Assembly: GCA_017861365.1 (NCBI GenBank)
Contig: JAGFXR010000007.1
Span: forward strand, 30,664 to 94,663
DNA length: 64,000 nt
Reading direction: 5' to 3'
Source of the DNA: Oscillospiraceae bacterium
Lineage (GTDB): Bacteria > Bacillota > Clostridia > Oscillospirales > Oscillospiraceae
The number at the start of each line of letters is the position of its first letter. The first letter of the stretch is position 1. The translations under genes were made by a program, and so were the position numbers. Positions 18,771-27,958 of this stretch are shown here, in pieces. The notes beneath the pieces are model-generated. The model made no database searches, was not told where the DNA came from, and saw only the letters and a program-made list of their open reading frames with translations.

Positions 18771-20066
18771 CTAATAACCGGCAACCCAGCCGGCCGTGAA
18801 GGTTTTCTCGCTTTCCTGGTAACAGAGAGTAAGAGGATACTGATCCAGAGACAGTGCGCCCATGGCGGCCATGGCCTGAAGCTCAGGAAGCACGGGAGTA
18901 TTTTCATCCAGAGCGGTGAAGGTGCGGGCGTAGAGCGTAAAGGTCGAGATGGAGCCGTCTGTAACCGTAAACTGAGCCGCGTAGGGAGCGGAGGTGCACT
19001 GGACGTAAGCGCCATTCAGACTGTATTCAAAAGTCAGGATCGTGGAAGTATCCGAGGTAGTGATGCTGCTGAGATAAACCTGCGCGCCGCCGCTCCACAC
19101 CAGCAGGGAGTGGTCTAAAATGGACTGCACGGAGGTTAATGTGTCCCAAAGTGTTCCGCAGGGGCCAAACCGGCCCGATGGGCTGTCGGCCACATAGACA
19201 ATTTGACCGTCGGTAGAAAACCGCAGAGCATCGGAATCTTCCCGCACCACCACCACGGAATCGACAGTGTATTTGTAGTAATTGGAAAAAGAAAGGCGCG
19301 TCAGCAGCGCGGAAATGGTTTCTTCCTCAATGGGATTGGAAGAAGAATAGACCGAGACAGTGGGCGCGGTCAGGCCAATAAGGGTATAGGGAGCCAGCTT
19401 GGAGTATAAATCGCTCTGAAAGGCAAAGGCGGCTCCGTTGGACTGATAGTCCGAGAGGGCAGATTGCAGCTGGTTGGAAGACACACCTGAAACAGCCGCC
19501 TCGTAAAAAAGGCCGTCACCGGTATTGCGATAGAGAAGCTCCACCGACTGAGAGGTACTGTCCAGCGCCAGCACCAGCTGAGAGGCGGTGTGGACATCAT
19601 CAGAGGAAGCGGAATATCCGCCGCTTAGCCATGCGGTCAGAAGGGAAAGAGACACAGGTGCGGGAAATTCAAGATAAATTCCAGTGCTGTTCAGGGCATT
19701 GCGGAAGTCCGTTTCGGAAACCGCCGACGCGGTACCCAGAGAGGTCGCGGCCTCACTGAACAGAGAGGCTACGACGGTGTAGTGGCTGGTCACGTTCGCC
19801 TGATCATATTGGAGGCCGAACTGGGCGCCGCTGTTATTCATTACAATGCGTATGGGGTAGAGACTCTCTGGCTGAGCGGAGGTCTGAACGGCGTCGGTGA
19901 CACTGGAGGAGCTTAGACCAAATATGGAGGAAAGCCAATTGTCCGTCTCATCAGAGGAAAAAGAGGTATAGAGGTGGCTGCGCAGCAGCAGATAAACGGC
20001 GGAGAGCACCAGAAAGAGAATCAGCAAATTTTTGCCCCATTCCACCAGGCGCCTATACTTCGTCAT
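18771..20066 (-). CDS. yycH: YycH-like regulator of WalK
   Basis: A 431-residue protein with one membrane segment at residues 12-28 (NLLILFLVLSAVYLLLR) followed by a large extracellular domain. It is the size and topology of YycH, and it overlaps the walK stop by 14 nt. YycH and YycI together modulate WalK in Firmicutes. The extracellular part is rich in Ser and Thr. Identity is supported mainly by order and topology. Confidence 0.82.
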   Translation of the reverse strand: MTKYRRLVEWGKNLLILFLVLSAVYLLLRSHLYTSFSSDETDNWLSSIFGLSSSSVTDAVQTSAQPESLYPIRIVMNNSGAQFGLQYDQANVTSHYTVVASLFSEAATSLGTASAVSETDFRNALNSTGIYLEFPAPVSLSLLTAWLSGGYSASSDDVHTASQLVLALDSTSQSVELLYRNTGDGLFYEAAVSGVSSNQLQSALSDYQSNGAAFAFQSDLYSKLAPYTLIGLTAPTVSVYSSSNPIEEETISALLTRLSFSNYYKYTVDSVVVVREDSDALRFSTDGQIVYVADSPSGRFGPCGTLWDTLTSVQSILDHSLLVWSGGAQVYLSSITTSDTSTILTFEYSLNGAYVQCTSAPYAAQFTVTDGSISTFTLYARTFTALDENTPVLPELQAMAAMGALSLDQYPLTLCYQESEKTFTAGWVAGY

Positions 20067-21813
20067 ACGCGGGCCCCTCCACGGTTAATTCCATGAGAAT
20101 GGTCAGGCCGGGTCCGGTGTGCCCCACAACGCCGATGCGGCCATGGTGGCGGTCAATGATCTCCTTTGCGATGGAAAGACCAAGGCCGGTGCCGCCGGAT
20201 TCCCTGGAGCGTGCCTTGTCCACCCGGTAAAACCGTTCAAAGATATGATCCCGATCCTCAAGAGGAACGCCGATGCCGTTGTCGGCCACCTCCATCCAGA
20301 CCCAGCTGCCCCGGGTTCCGGCGCGGATGGAGATGCTGCCGCCGTTAGGCGTGTATTTAATGGAGTTGGAGAGGATGTTCATAATCACCTGCAAAATCCG
20401 CTCCCGGTCCGCCGTAATCTCAGGCAGGGAATCGTCAAGCTGCAGCGTAAGCGTGTGTTCATGATGCTGGGCGTCCAACAGAACGGCGTTGTAAGCGTCC
20501 CGCAGGGCTTCGGCAATGGAAAAGCTGGTCAGATTCAGGGGACTGCGCCCAGAGTCAAAGCGGGAGAGAGTCAGCAGATCCTGCACAATATGGGTCATGC
20601 GGTCACTTTCGTTCAAGATGACATTCAAAAAACTCTTTCGGGTTTCCGAAGGAAGCTCGCAGTCGTTTTCCTCCAGTGTTTCTGCGTAGCTGCGGATATT
20701 GGTGAGGGGGGTGCGCAGCTCATGGGACACGTTGGCCACAAATTCCTTGTGCATTTCCTCATTTTTTCTCTGCTCAGTTACATCGTGGATCACAACCAGA
20801 ACACCGCCCTGGCTCTCCCCGGAGAAGGGAGCCAGCAGAAGCTCCAGGCTGCGTCCCATGATCTCCTCTTCCACACCCAGATATCCAGGCTGCTTTAAAT
20901 TCAAAATCTCATACAGGGGTGCGATATCGCCAAACAGCTCACCGTAATCATTCGCTTCCTCAATGGTGCGGTGAAGCATGGTCTGGGCGGCGGGATTAAA
21001 GTGAATGACGGAACCCTCCCGGGAAAAGGCGATGACGCCGTCCGTCATATGCAGAAACAGGGTGTTGAGCTTATTGCGCTCATACTGGGCCTCGTCAATG
21101 GTTTCCTCCAGGCGGCGGGCCATGTGGTTGAAGGTGGTAGTGAGGATGCCGATCTCATCCTTGGCAGCCAGCTCAATGCGTCGGGAAAAATCTCCCGCCG
21201 CAACTCGCTTGACCCCGTCGGTCAGCTGCTCAATGGGGGTAATCATGGTTTTTGCCAGCAGGAAGGAGAGGAGCACCGAAATGGCCAGACCAAACACCAG
21301 CGACTGTATGATAATGGTAAACAGTTCGCCGTTCAAGTTGTTGACTGATTCCCGGTTATCATAAATATAGATGATGTATTTGATATTGCCACACTCCACA
21401 GGAACCGCAAAATCCATATAGGATGCCGCGATATCGCTGACAACGCCCTCGCTGCCCAGCAGAGCCGAGGTAATATTCGGCGTGATAGTCAGGCTGGCGG
21501 TTTTGTTTTCACTGGAGGTAGCCAGTACCTTAGCAGTGCGGCCGTCTAAAATGTAGTAGTTACGGGAGCGTCCGTTGACCCCCATAGGCCCCTTGTAGGC
21601 ATCCATGATGTCAGTCATCTGATCCACCGAATCGGTTTTCTCCAGATCGCTGTAAAAGTTGGTATCCTCCACAACACTGAAAAGCTGATCCCTGAAATCG
21701 CCGATAAAATAATGAACCACGGAATTAATCAGGAACGCACCCACCACGGTCATGAGAGAGATAATCAGGAGTACCATAATGAGCACCAGCTTCAGATGAA
21801 GGCTGCGAAACAT
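20053..21813 (-). CDS. walK: Essential cell-wall sensor histidine kinase WalK
   Basis: Residues 7-31 and 164-187 (from this start) are membrane segments around an extracellular sensor domain. HAMP, PAS, HisKA and HATPase domains follow. The phospho-acceptor histidine is in VANVSHELRTPL (about residue 364), the N box is LSNSIKYTPNGG and the G boxes are DNGIGV and GTGLGLSI. The ATG at 21813 has AAAGGAG seven nt upstream and is preferred to a TTG 18 nt earlier. WalK phosphorylates WalR to control wall hydrolases. It differs from low-GC Bacillus only in lineage-typical length. Confidence 0.93.
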   Translation of the reverse strand: MFRSLHLKLVLIMVLLIISLMTVVGAFLINSVVHYFIGDFRDQLFSVVEDTNFYSDLEKTDSVDQMTDIMDAYKGPMGVNGRSRNYYILDGRTAKVLATSSENKTASLTITPNITSALLGSEGVVSDIAASYMDFAVPVECGNIKYIIYIYDNRESVNNLNGELFTIIIQSLVFGLAISVLLSFLLAKTMITPIEQLTDGVKRVAAGDFSRRIELAAKDEIGILTTTFNHMARRLEETIDEAQYERNKLNTLFLHMTDGVIAFSREGSVIHFNPAAQTMLHRTIEEANDYGELFGDIAPLYEILNLKQPGYLGVEEEIMGRSLELLLAPFSGESQGGVLVVIHDVTEQRKNEEMHKEFVANVSHELRTPLTNIRSYAETLEENDCELPSETRKSFLNVILNESDRMTHIVQDLLTLSRFDSGRSPLNLTSFSIAEALRDAYNAVLLDAQHHEHTLTLQLDDSLPEITADRERILQVIMNILSNSIKYTPNGGSISIRAGTRGSWVWMEVADNGIGVPLEDRDHIFERFYRVDKARSRESGGTGLGLSIAKEIIDRHHGRIGVVGHTGPGLTILMELTVEGPAYDEV

Positions 21814-21867
21814 ACGGATACTCCTTTCCAATGCTTGTTATGCCGGCGAACCGGCGCAGGAGAGCCA

Positions 21868-22584
21868 TCAGTCGTCATGATGGAACAGATAGCCCTGGCC
21901 GCGTCTGGTAATGATGAACTGGGGATTCGCGGGGTCGTCCTCCAGCTTTTCTCTCAGGCGGCGCACCGCCACATCCACGGCCCGAACGTCGCCCACATAG
22001 CCCTCATAATTCCAGACATGCTCCATGAGAGCCTCTCTGGAATAGACCTTTCCCGGTTGGGAGGCCAGGAATTTAATGAGGTCATACTCCCGGGTCGTGA
22101 GTTCCAGAGCCTGCCCGTCCTTAAACACATCCATTTTTGCCTCGTCCACCATAACCCGCCCCAGGCAGAGGCAATGCTCGGGCTGGGAGGTTTTTTGCGG
22201 CGCGGGGGACTCCAGCATGATGCTGCGCCGAAGATTGGCTTTAATCCGCGCCAAAAGCTCCCGCATGGAAAAGGGCTTGGTTATGTAATCGTCGGCACCC
22301 AGCTCAAGCCCGAAAACCTTGTCGGTTTCTTCTTCCCGGGCCGTCAGCATGATAATCGGGGTTGTCTTGCCCTGGGCGCGGAGGGTTTTACAAACATCGT
22401 AGCCGCTTATTTTTGGCAGCATCAGGTCAAGCAGAATCAGGTCTGGGGATCGCTCCGAGGCAAGCTCCAGACCGGTCACGCCGTCCAGAGCCTCCAGCGT
22501 CCGATATCCCTCGCGCTTAAGGTTGAAGCTGAGAATATCGACGATGTTTTTCTCATCCTCCACAATCAATACCGTCTGATCCAA
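21868..22584 (-). CDS. walR: Response regulator WalR (OmpR/PhoB family)
   Basis: The receiver domain has the acidic pair ED near residue 10, the phospho-acceptor Asp53 in LLDLMLP and Lys103 in ITKPF. The C-terminal half is a winged helix of PhoB type (TTREYDLIKFLASQPGKVYSREAL). It is the DNA-binding partner of WalK. The start is TTG, because an in-frame TGA lies directly before it and AGGAG is about nine nt upstream. It begins six nt after the Nudix gene. Confidence 0.93.
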   Translation of the reverse strand: MDQTVLIVEDEKNIVDILSFNLKREGYRTLEALDGVTGLELASERSPDLILLDLMLPKISGYDVCKTLRAQGKTTPIIMLTAREEETDKVFGLELGADDYITKPFSMRELLARIKANLRRSIMLESPAPQKTSQPEHCLCLGRVMVDEAKMDVFKDGQALELTTREYDLIKFLASQPGKVYSREALMEHVWNYEGYVGDVRAVDVAVRRLREKLEDDPANPQFIITRRGQGYLFHHDD

Positions 22585-22590
22585 TCACAA

Positions 22591-23127
22591 TCACTCCTTT
22601 AAAAAAAGGTGGGTTTTCAGCAGCGCGGCAACCGATTTCGCGTCGGAGAGCTCATTGCGCATGATCTGCCCGATGAGGGCATCCAGAGGAATGGCCTCCA
22701 CCTCCAAAAACTCATCGTCATCGGGATGGCAGAACGTCCTGGTCAAACCTTTTGCAAGATAAAGATACAGCGTCTCGTCGCAAAAACCGGGGGAGGGATA
22801 GATAGCCCCCAGGTCAATCAATTCTTCGGGAACCACACCGGCTTCCTCCTCCAGCTCCCGCATGGCGGCAGGAAGGGGTTCCTCGCCGGGGTTGAGCTTG
22901 CCTGCCGGGATCTCCAACAGGACCTGGGAAAAGGCGTAGCGATATTGACGCACCATGAGAACCGTTCCGTCCTCCATCAAGGGTACCACGGCCACGCCGC
23001 CGGGGTGACTGACAACCTCACGGGTTGCGGTGCCGCCGTTGGGAAGGGTGACGCGGTCGGTTCTGACTGTCACAATATGCCCCTGGTATTCAAGCTTGCT
23101 CTCCAGTGTGTTCTCTGTCAAATCCAT
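22591..23127 (-). CDS. Nudix hydrolase, ADP-ribose pyrophosphatase type
   Basis: The Nudix box is complete: G-x5-E-x7-REL-x-EE-x-G (residues spanning GKLNPGEE to EEEAGV). The protein also has the N-terminal strand (ITVRTDRVTLPNGG type) of ADP-ribose pyrophosphatases (NudF), which split ADP-ribose to AMP and ribose 5-phosphate. The start at 23127 has GAGG seven nt upstream; a longer frame from 23151 has no site. It is the first gene of the wal operon, an arrangement more typical of Clostridia than of Bacillus. Confidence 0.88.
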   Translation of the reverse strand: MDLTENTLESKLEYQGHIVTVRTDRVTLPNGGTATREVVSHPGGVAVVPLMEDGTVLMVRQYRYAFSQVLLEIPAGKLNPGEEPLPAAMRELEEEAGVVPEELIDLGAIYPSPGFCDETLYLYLAKGLTRTFCHPDDDEFLEVEAIPLDALIGQIMRNELSDAKSVAALLKTHLFLKE

Positions 23128-23230
23128 AACGAAACCTCGATTTTCGATCATACTTTAAAAGCGCTGCTTTCATCCCGGTGGGTAGTCTGACGGCAGCCGG
23201 TTTCCTCAGCGATTTTTAATCAATACCAAT

Positions 23231-23259
23231 AGGATACCATAAATTTGATGAAAAGCCAA
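23231..23259 (-). promoter_or_regulatory. Promoter of the Nudix-walRK-yycHI operon
   Basis: On the minus strand TTGGCT (23259-23254) and TATCCT (23236-23231) are 17 nt apart. This is the best promoter-like pair upstream of the Nudix gene; the -10 is not ideal. Confidence 0.5.
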
Positions 23260-23284
23260 CTGGTTTTCAATCCCTGAACGCAGA

Positions 23285-23316
23285 CCGGAGCACGGGACAC
23301 ATGCCCCGTGCTCCGG
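23285..23316 (-). terminator. Hairpin after the phosphohexomutase gene
   Basis: A perfect 12-bp GC-rich stem, 23285-23296 with 23305-23316, follows the stop at 23320. The T-run is poor, so it may act as an RNA-stabilising end or a weak terminator. Confidence 0.6.
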
Positions 23317-23319
23317 CTG

Positions 23320-25059
23320 TCACAAGTGCTGTTTGGGAGGCAGGGTATTCGCCCAGGCCGAGTACCGGGTGATTTTGGACGCGCAGTCCTCTTTGCTTCG
23401 GCCCTGAGCCAGAATATAGACCTTGAGTTTCGGCTCTGTGCCGGAGGGGCGCACCAACAGGACGGAGCCGTCCTCCAGCTGATACCGCAGCACGTTGGAG
23501 CCTGACAGCTCCATAGCGGTTTCCGCGCCTGAGTACAGATCAGTCTGAAGACCGGTGCTGTAGTCGGCGCGGGTCAGCACGGGGGTTTCCGCGATGATGG
23601 AGGGAGGAGCTGCCCGCAGATCCGCCATCAGGCGTTTCATATGCTCCATTCCTTCCAGACCGGGCATGACCAGATTGACGGTCTTTTCGTCGTAGAAGCC
23701 ATATGTTTCAAACAGTGCCTCCAGCGCGTCGTAGAGGGTCATGCCACGGCCCGCGTACCAGGCCGCCATTTCGGTCAGGATCAGGGAGGCGGTGACCGCG
23801 TCCTTATCCCGCACGTAGTCGCCCAGCATGTAACCGTAGGATTCCTCATAGGAGAAAATAACCTGGCCTTCTCCCGCCGCCTCCAGCTGGTTTTTCTTTT
23901 CCGCCATGAATTTAAAGCCGGTAAAGGTGTCGAAGCAGGCCACGCCGTTTTCCTCCGCTGCCTTCCGGGCCATTTCGGTGGTGACAATGGTTTTCAGCGC
24001 GACGGGCTTTGGAGGAAGGGTACCGGCACGCTTTTTCGCGCCGATCAGGTAATCCAGCAGCAAAACACCGGTCTGGTTGCCCGAGATCGCGACGTAATCT
24101 CCCTGCCGGTTGCGCACCATGATGCCCACCCGATCCGCGTCGGGGTCGGAGCCAAGAATAAAATCGGCTCCCACCTGCGTTGCAAGGGCGATAGCAAGGG
24201 CAAAGCTCTCCGGGTTTTCAGGATTGGGGGAGGCCACAGTGGGGAAATTACCGTCCAACACCATCTGCTCCGGAACGCAGACGACATGCTTCATGCCCAG
24301 CCGACGCAGCGCCTCCGGGATAAGCCGATATCCTGTGCCATGAAAAGGCGTATAGACCATCCGGAACGAATCAGCGACAGCTTCCACCGCCGCTTTGTCG
24401 TTGACCTGCGCCATGACGTGAGAGAGAAAGGCCTCGTCGGTTTCCTCGCCCATCAAAGAGACCAGCCCCGCCTGGACGGCCTGCTGGTAGTCCATACGCC
24501 TGACGGAGGTGAACACGTCCAAGGTTTCCATTTTCTCCGCGATGGCAGCGGCGTGGTGGGGGGGGAGCTGAGCGCCGTCGGACCAGTAGACCTTGTAGCC
24601 GTTATACTCCTTGGGGTTGTGGCTGGCGGTAATATTGATGCCCGCGATGCAGCCGTACTCCCGAATGGCAAAGGAGAGCTCCGGCGTGGGGCGCAGCGAG
24701 TCGAACAGCCGCACCGGAATACCGTTGCCCGCCATGACACAGGTGGCCTCACGGGCAAATTCCGCGGAGTGGTTGCGGCAGTCGAAGCAAATGGCGATGC
24801 CTTGCGAGGCGGCCTGAGCGCCCTCCGCCAGAATCACCTCCGCGAAGGCCTGGGTTGCATGCCGCACCACATGGATGTTCATGCAGGCAAGGCCGACGCC
24901 CATGGTACCCCGCAAACCGGCGGTTCCAAATTCCAGAGAGGAGAAAAAGCGGCTTTTGATCGCGCTGTCATCGGATGCTAAGGCGGCCAACTCCTCCCGC
25001 TCCGCGGGGGAGAGGGAGGGGCTCTGCCGCCAGTATTGATAAGTATCCTGATAAGACAT
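23320..25059 (-). CDS. Phospho-sugar mutase (phosphoglucomutase/phosphomannomutase family)
   Basis: A 579-residue alpha-D-phosphohexomutase. The catalytic serine loop is TASHNPKEYNGYKVY and the metal-binding loop is DPDADR. The sugar-binding GEESYG-like motif appears as YEESYGYM and the phosphate-binding segment as RPSGTEPKLK. It probably interconverts hexose 1- and 6-phosphates for wall precursors and glycogen; the exact sugar cannot be told. The ATG at 25059 has AGGAGGT upstream. The frame is open further upstream but those residues overlap the rlmH end. Confidence 0.92.
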   Translation of the reverse strand: MSYQDTYQYWRQSPSLSPAEREELAALASDDSAIKSRFFSSLEFGTAGLRGTMGVGLACMNIHVVRHATQAFAEVILAEGAQAASQGIAICFDCRNHSAEFAREATCVMAGNGIPVRLFDSLRPTPELSFAIREYGCIAGINITASHNPKEYNGYKVYWSDGAQLPPHHAAAIAEKMETLDVFTSVRRMDYQQAVQAGLVSLMGEETDEAFLSHVMAQVNDKAAVEAVADSFRMVYTPFHGTGYRLIPEALRRLGMKHVVCVPEQMVLDGNFPTVASPNPENPESFALAIALATQVGADFILGSDPDADRVGIMVRNRQGDYVAISGNQTGVLLLDYLIGAKKRAGTLPPKPVALKTIVTTEMARKAAEENGVACFDTFTGFKFMAEKKNQLEAAGEGQVIFSYEESYGYMLGDYVRDKDAVTASLILTEMAAWYAGRGMTLYDALEALFETYGFYDEKTVNLVMPGLEGMEHMKRLMADLRAAPPSIIAETPVLTRADYSTGLQTDLYSGAETAMELSGSNVLRYQLEDGSVLLVRPSGTEPKLKVYILAQGRSKEDCASKITRYSAWANTLPPKQHL

Positions 25060-25075
25060 GAACGTACCTCCTGCT

Positions 25076-25558
25076 TTATTTGTGGTATTTGCTGCCGGAG
25101 TTGATTTGAAACCCTCGGTAAAGCTGCTCCACCAGCATGACACGGGCCAAATGGTGGGGAAACGTCATAGGAGACATGGAGAGCTTCAGAGACGCCTGTT
25201 CTTTAATAGAGGGATGCAGGCCGCAGGAGCCGCCGATGACAAAGGACAGGCGGGAGGCTCCGGACACGGCCCACGCCTCCAGCTTCCCTGCCAGCGCTTC
25301 GCTGGACAGAAGGGAGCCCTCCACGCACAGGGCAACGAGAGTGCCGCTCTGAGGGAGCTTTGCGCGGATATCCGCCGCCTCTTTGAACAGCGCCGCCTCA
25401 ATTTGAGCGGGGGAGGGCGCATCCGGCAGACGCTGCTCGGCCAGCTCTGTTACCGTGAGCTTGCAGAAGGCGGACAGGCGTTTGCTGTATTCCGCCATAG
25501 CGTCGGCATAAAACGCTTCCTTTAATTTTCCGACACAGATTAATTGTACGCTGAGCAT
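25076..25558 (-). CDS. rlmH: 23S rRNA (pseudouridine1915-N3)-methyltransferase RlmH
   Basis: A 160-residue SPOUT methyltransferase with the family's start (VQLICVGKLKEAFY) and knot region (SFVIGGSCGLHPSI, then LSMSPMTFPHHLARVMLVEQLYR). It methylates pseudouridine in helix 69 of 23S rRNA. It lies next to walJ, an association seen across Firmicutes. Confidence 0.97.
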   Translation of the reverse strand: MLSVQLICVGKLKEAFYADAMAEYSKRLSAFCKLTVTELAEQRLPDAPSPAQIEAALFKEAADIRAKLPQSGTLVALCVEGSLLSSEALAGKLEAWAVSGASRLSFVIGGSCGLHPSIKEQASLKLSMSPMTFPHHLARVMLVEQLYRGFQINSGSKYHK

Positions 25559-25567
25559 GGCAAACCC

Positions 25568-26356
25568 TCACACAGCCAAAGGCGCACCCATCACGTCCCG
25601 GGGGGCGACGGTGAGCTGGAGGTCGCGGCACGGATCGATCTGAGAGCAGCTTAATGTATCGGACACCGTACTATGAGCCAGGGTGGGGGTGTTGTTCTCT
25701 TTGCTCAGGTGAGCGAGGACAACGGTGGTGGCGCCGCCAGACACCGCCGCGCAGGCCAGAGCCCCGGCGGAGCGGTTGGACAGATGGCCGCAATCGCCTA
25801 GAATACGGGACTTCAGAAAGGGTGGATAGGCGCCGGAAAGGAGCATTCCCTCATCGTGATTGGCCTCCAGCACCAGCAGATCGGCACAGGAGGCAGCGGC
25901 GAGCACCGCTTCGGTAACCACGCCCAGATCGGTGACCACGGCGGCGGTGCGGTGGCCGTCGGTGACGGTATAACCGGAGGGCTGCGCCGCGTCGTGGGAG
26001 ATGGGGAAGGTGCCGATATGTAAATCGCCGATACAGAAGCTGCTGCCTGGGAGGAACGGAAAAAGCCGGTCCTCCAGAAAGGCGATGCGGCGGTTGAGCT
26101 CCCCGGCGGTGCCCCTGGAGGCCCAGATGGGAAAGTCGTACTGCTTTGTGAGAGTCGCCAGACCGGAAATATGGTCGCTGTGTTCATGAGTAATCAAAAC
26201 CGCGGCAAGTTCCGACGGATGAAGACTTACGGCGTTCAGGGCGGTTTTAATCCGACGGCAGGAAATGCCTGCGTCAATGAGAATATGCGTCCTGCCAGTG
26301 GAAAGAAGCAGGCAGTTTCCGGAGGAACCGCTGGCGAGCGTGGTTAACGTCAACAA
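25568..26356 (-). CDS. walJ: Metallo-beta-lactamase fold hydrolase WalJ/YycJ
   Basis: A 262-residue protein starting TLASGSSGNCLLLS with the metal motif HEHSDHISG. This is the YycJ/WalJ family, usually placed at the end of the wal operon and linked to coordination of division with replication. Here it is 3.8 kb from walR, in a murA-rlmH operon. The start is a TTG (two in a row), with GGAG about eight nt upstream. Confidence 0.92.
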   Translation of the reverse strand: MLTLTTLASGSSGNCLLLSTGRTHILIDAGISCRRIKTALNAVSLHPSELAAVLITHEHSDHISGLATLTKQYDFPIWASRGTAGELNRRIAFLEDRLFPFLPGSSFCIGDLHIGTFPISHDAAQPSGYTVTDGHRTAAVVTDLGVVTEAVLAAASCADLLVLEANHDEGMLLSGAYPPFLKSRILGDCGHLSNRSAGALACAAVSGGATTVVLAHLSKENNTPTLAHSTVSDTLSCSQIDPCRDLQLTVAPRDVMGAPLAV

Positions 26357-26413
26357 TCAAATCGCTCCTGTCTGAGTGGGAAAAGGCGGCGGGTCTGCCG
26401 CCCGAACGGCTGG

Positions 26414-27712
26414 TTAACCGACCTGGGAAACCTCGGTCTCCTCGGGGCTTTCAAGGATCTGAATATCTGCCCCAATGCGGGATAATTTGCCCACCAGATC
26501 CTCATAGCCGCGTTCGATATGATAAACCTGGTTGACCTCGGTAACGCCATGAGCCGCCAGACCCGCAATGACCATTGCTGCTCCGGCTCTCAGGTCACAG
26601 GCCTGAACGGGTGCGCCGGTGAGCCGGTCAACGCCCTCAATGATGGCGATTTTGCCGTCCACCTGGATTTGCGCGCCCAGACGCCTGAGCTCGTCCACAT
26701 AACGGTAGCGGTTGTCCCAGACGCCCTCGGTGAGCACACTGGTTCCCTGGGCAAAGCAGAGGGCAACGGCAATCTGGGGCTGCATATCGGTTGGAAAGCC
26801 GGGATAGGGCATGGTTTTCACGTTGGCACGTGTGAGAGGGCCGGTGCGAGTTATGGTGACCGAGTCATCCCCCTCCTCCACCGTGACGCCCATCTCCACC
26901 AGCTTGGCGGTGATACAGTCCAGATGCTTGGGGATGATGTTGTTAATGCGTACTCTCCCCCCGGCCGAAGCAACCGCCGCCATATAAGTGCCGGCTTCGA
27001 TCTGGTCGGGAATGATGGAATAGCATCCGCCAGCCAGATGTTCCACGCCGCGAATTTTGATGACGTCGGTGCCCGCGCCCCTGATATCCGCGCCCATGGA
27101 GTTTAAGAAGTTCGCCAGATCTACAATGTGAGGCTCCTTGGCGGCGTTTTCGATGATAGTGAGTCCGTCAGCCAGAGTGGCGGCGAGAAGGATATTAATG
27201 GTTGCGCCCACCGAGACGATATCGAGATAAATCTGGGCGCCCTGCAGGCGTCCGTTTTTTGCCTGAGCCAGCACAAAGCCGTTTTGAACATCCGCCTCCG
27301 CGCCCATGGCGACGAAGCCCTTGATATGCTGATCCATGGGACGGCCGCCAAAATCGCAGCCGCCGGGCAGAGGTACCTCCGCAAGGCCAAACCGGCCCAG
27401 CATGGCGCCGATCAGGTAGTAGCTGGCCCGGAACTTGCGTGCCAGATCATAATTTACTTTGGCGTTCTGTACGCCTGTACAGTCAATTTCAACGGTGCTG
27501 CGATTGATGGTGCGGATCTCCGCGCCCAGGGTCTGGAGGGTTTTCAGGCTGAGGGTTACGTCGCTGATCTGGGGGATGTTTTCAATTCTGCATATGCCGT
27601 TTATTAAAAGGGCGGCGGGTATAATGGCGACCGCGGCATTCTTTGCGCCGCTGATGTTCACTTCGCCGTAAAGCGGATGACCGCCGGAAATGATATATTT
27701 TGTCTTGGACAA
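26414..27712 (-). CDS. murA: UDP-N-acetylglucosamine 1-carboxyvinyltransferase
   Basis: MurA adds enolpyruvate to UDP-GlcNAc, the first committed step of peptidoglycan synthesis. The start region has the conserved GEVNISGAKNAAVAI and the catalytic cysteine loop is LPGGCDFGGRPMDQH, so a fosfomycin-sensitive Cys form is expected. A TTG at 27712, with AAGGTG six nt upstream, gives 432 residues. An in-frame GTG three codons earlier is also possible. Confidence 0.95.
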   Translation of the reverse strand: MSKTKYIISGGHPLYGEVNISGAKNAAVAIIPAALLINGICRIENIPQISDVTLSLKTLQTLGAEIRTINRSTVEIDCTGVQNAKVNYDLARKFRASYYLIGAMLGRFGLAEVPLPGGCDFGGRPMDQHIKGFVAMGAEADVQNGFVLAQAKNGRLQGAQIYLDIVSVGATINILLAATLADGLTIIENAAKEPHIVDLANFLNSMGADIRGAGTDVIKIRGVEHLAGGCYSIIPDQIEAGTYMAAVASAGGRVRINNIIPKHLDCITAKLVEMGVTVEEGDDSVTITRTGPLTRANVKTMPYPGFPTDMQPQIAVALCFAQGTSVLTEGVWDNRYRYVDELRRLGAQIQVDGKIAIIEGVDRLTGAPVQACDLRAGAAMVIAGLAAHGVTEVNQVYHIERGYEDLVGKLSRIGADIQILESPEETEVSQVG

Positions 27713-27792
27713 ATGCTGCACCTTCTTTTCTGTGTGCTGGGCGGTCGGAGGATGCTGTTGGAGCGGGGCCGTTCCGACGCGCAACTCAGTAT

Positions 27793-27821
27793 ATTATAGC
27801 ACTTTTCTTATGTATAATCAA
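27793..27821 (-). promoter_or_regulatory. Promoter of murA-walJ-rlmH-phosphomutase
   Basis: TTGATT (27821-27816) and TATAAT (27798-27793) on the minus strand are 17 nt apart, a near-consensus sigma-A promoter about 80 nt before murA. Confidence 0.8.
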
Positions 27822-27919
27822 AAGAAAAACACAAAATACGGAAAAATTTTTCGGTTGTATTGAACTTAATTGTAATATACCACGAAAAAGGGCCTAATAT
27901 ACCGAGAATCATGAAAAGA

Positions 27920-27948
27920 GTGACCGTCCTATGGAAAAGGACGGTCAC
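27920..27948 (-). terminator. Terminator of the D,D-carboxypeptidase gene
   Basis: An 11-bp stem, 27938-27948 with 27920-27930 (loop of seven), is followed on the minus strand by CTTTTC. It is 11 nt after the dacA stop. Confidence 0.85.
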
Positions 27949-27958
27949 CCACATTTTG

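Noticed and set aside
23641..24981. 446-codon plus-strand frame opposite the sugar mutase
   Set aside because: It is the complement of conserved mutase codons and has no start signal.
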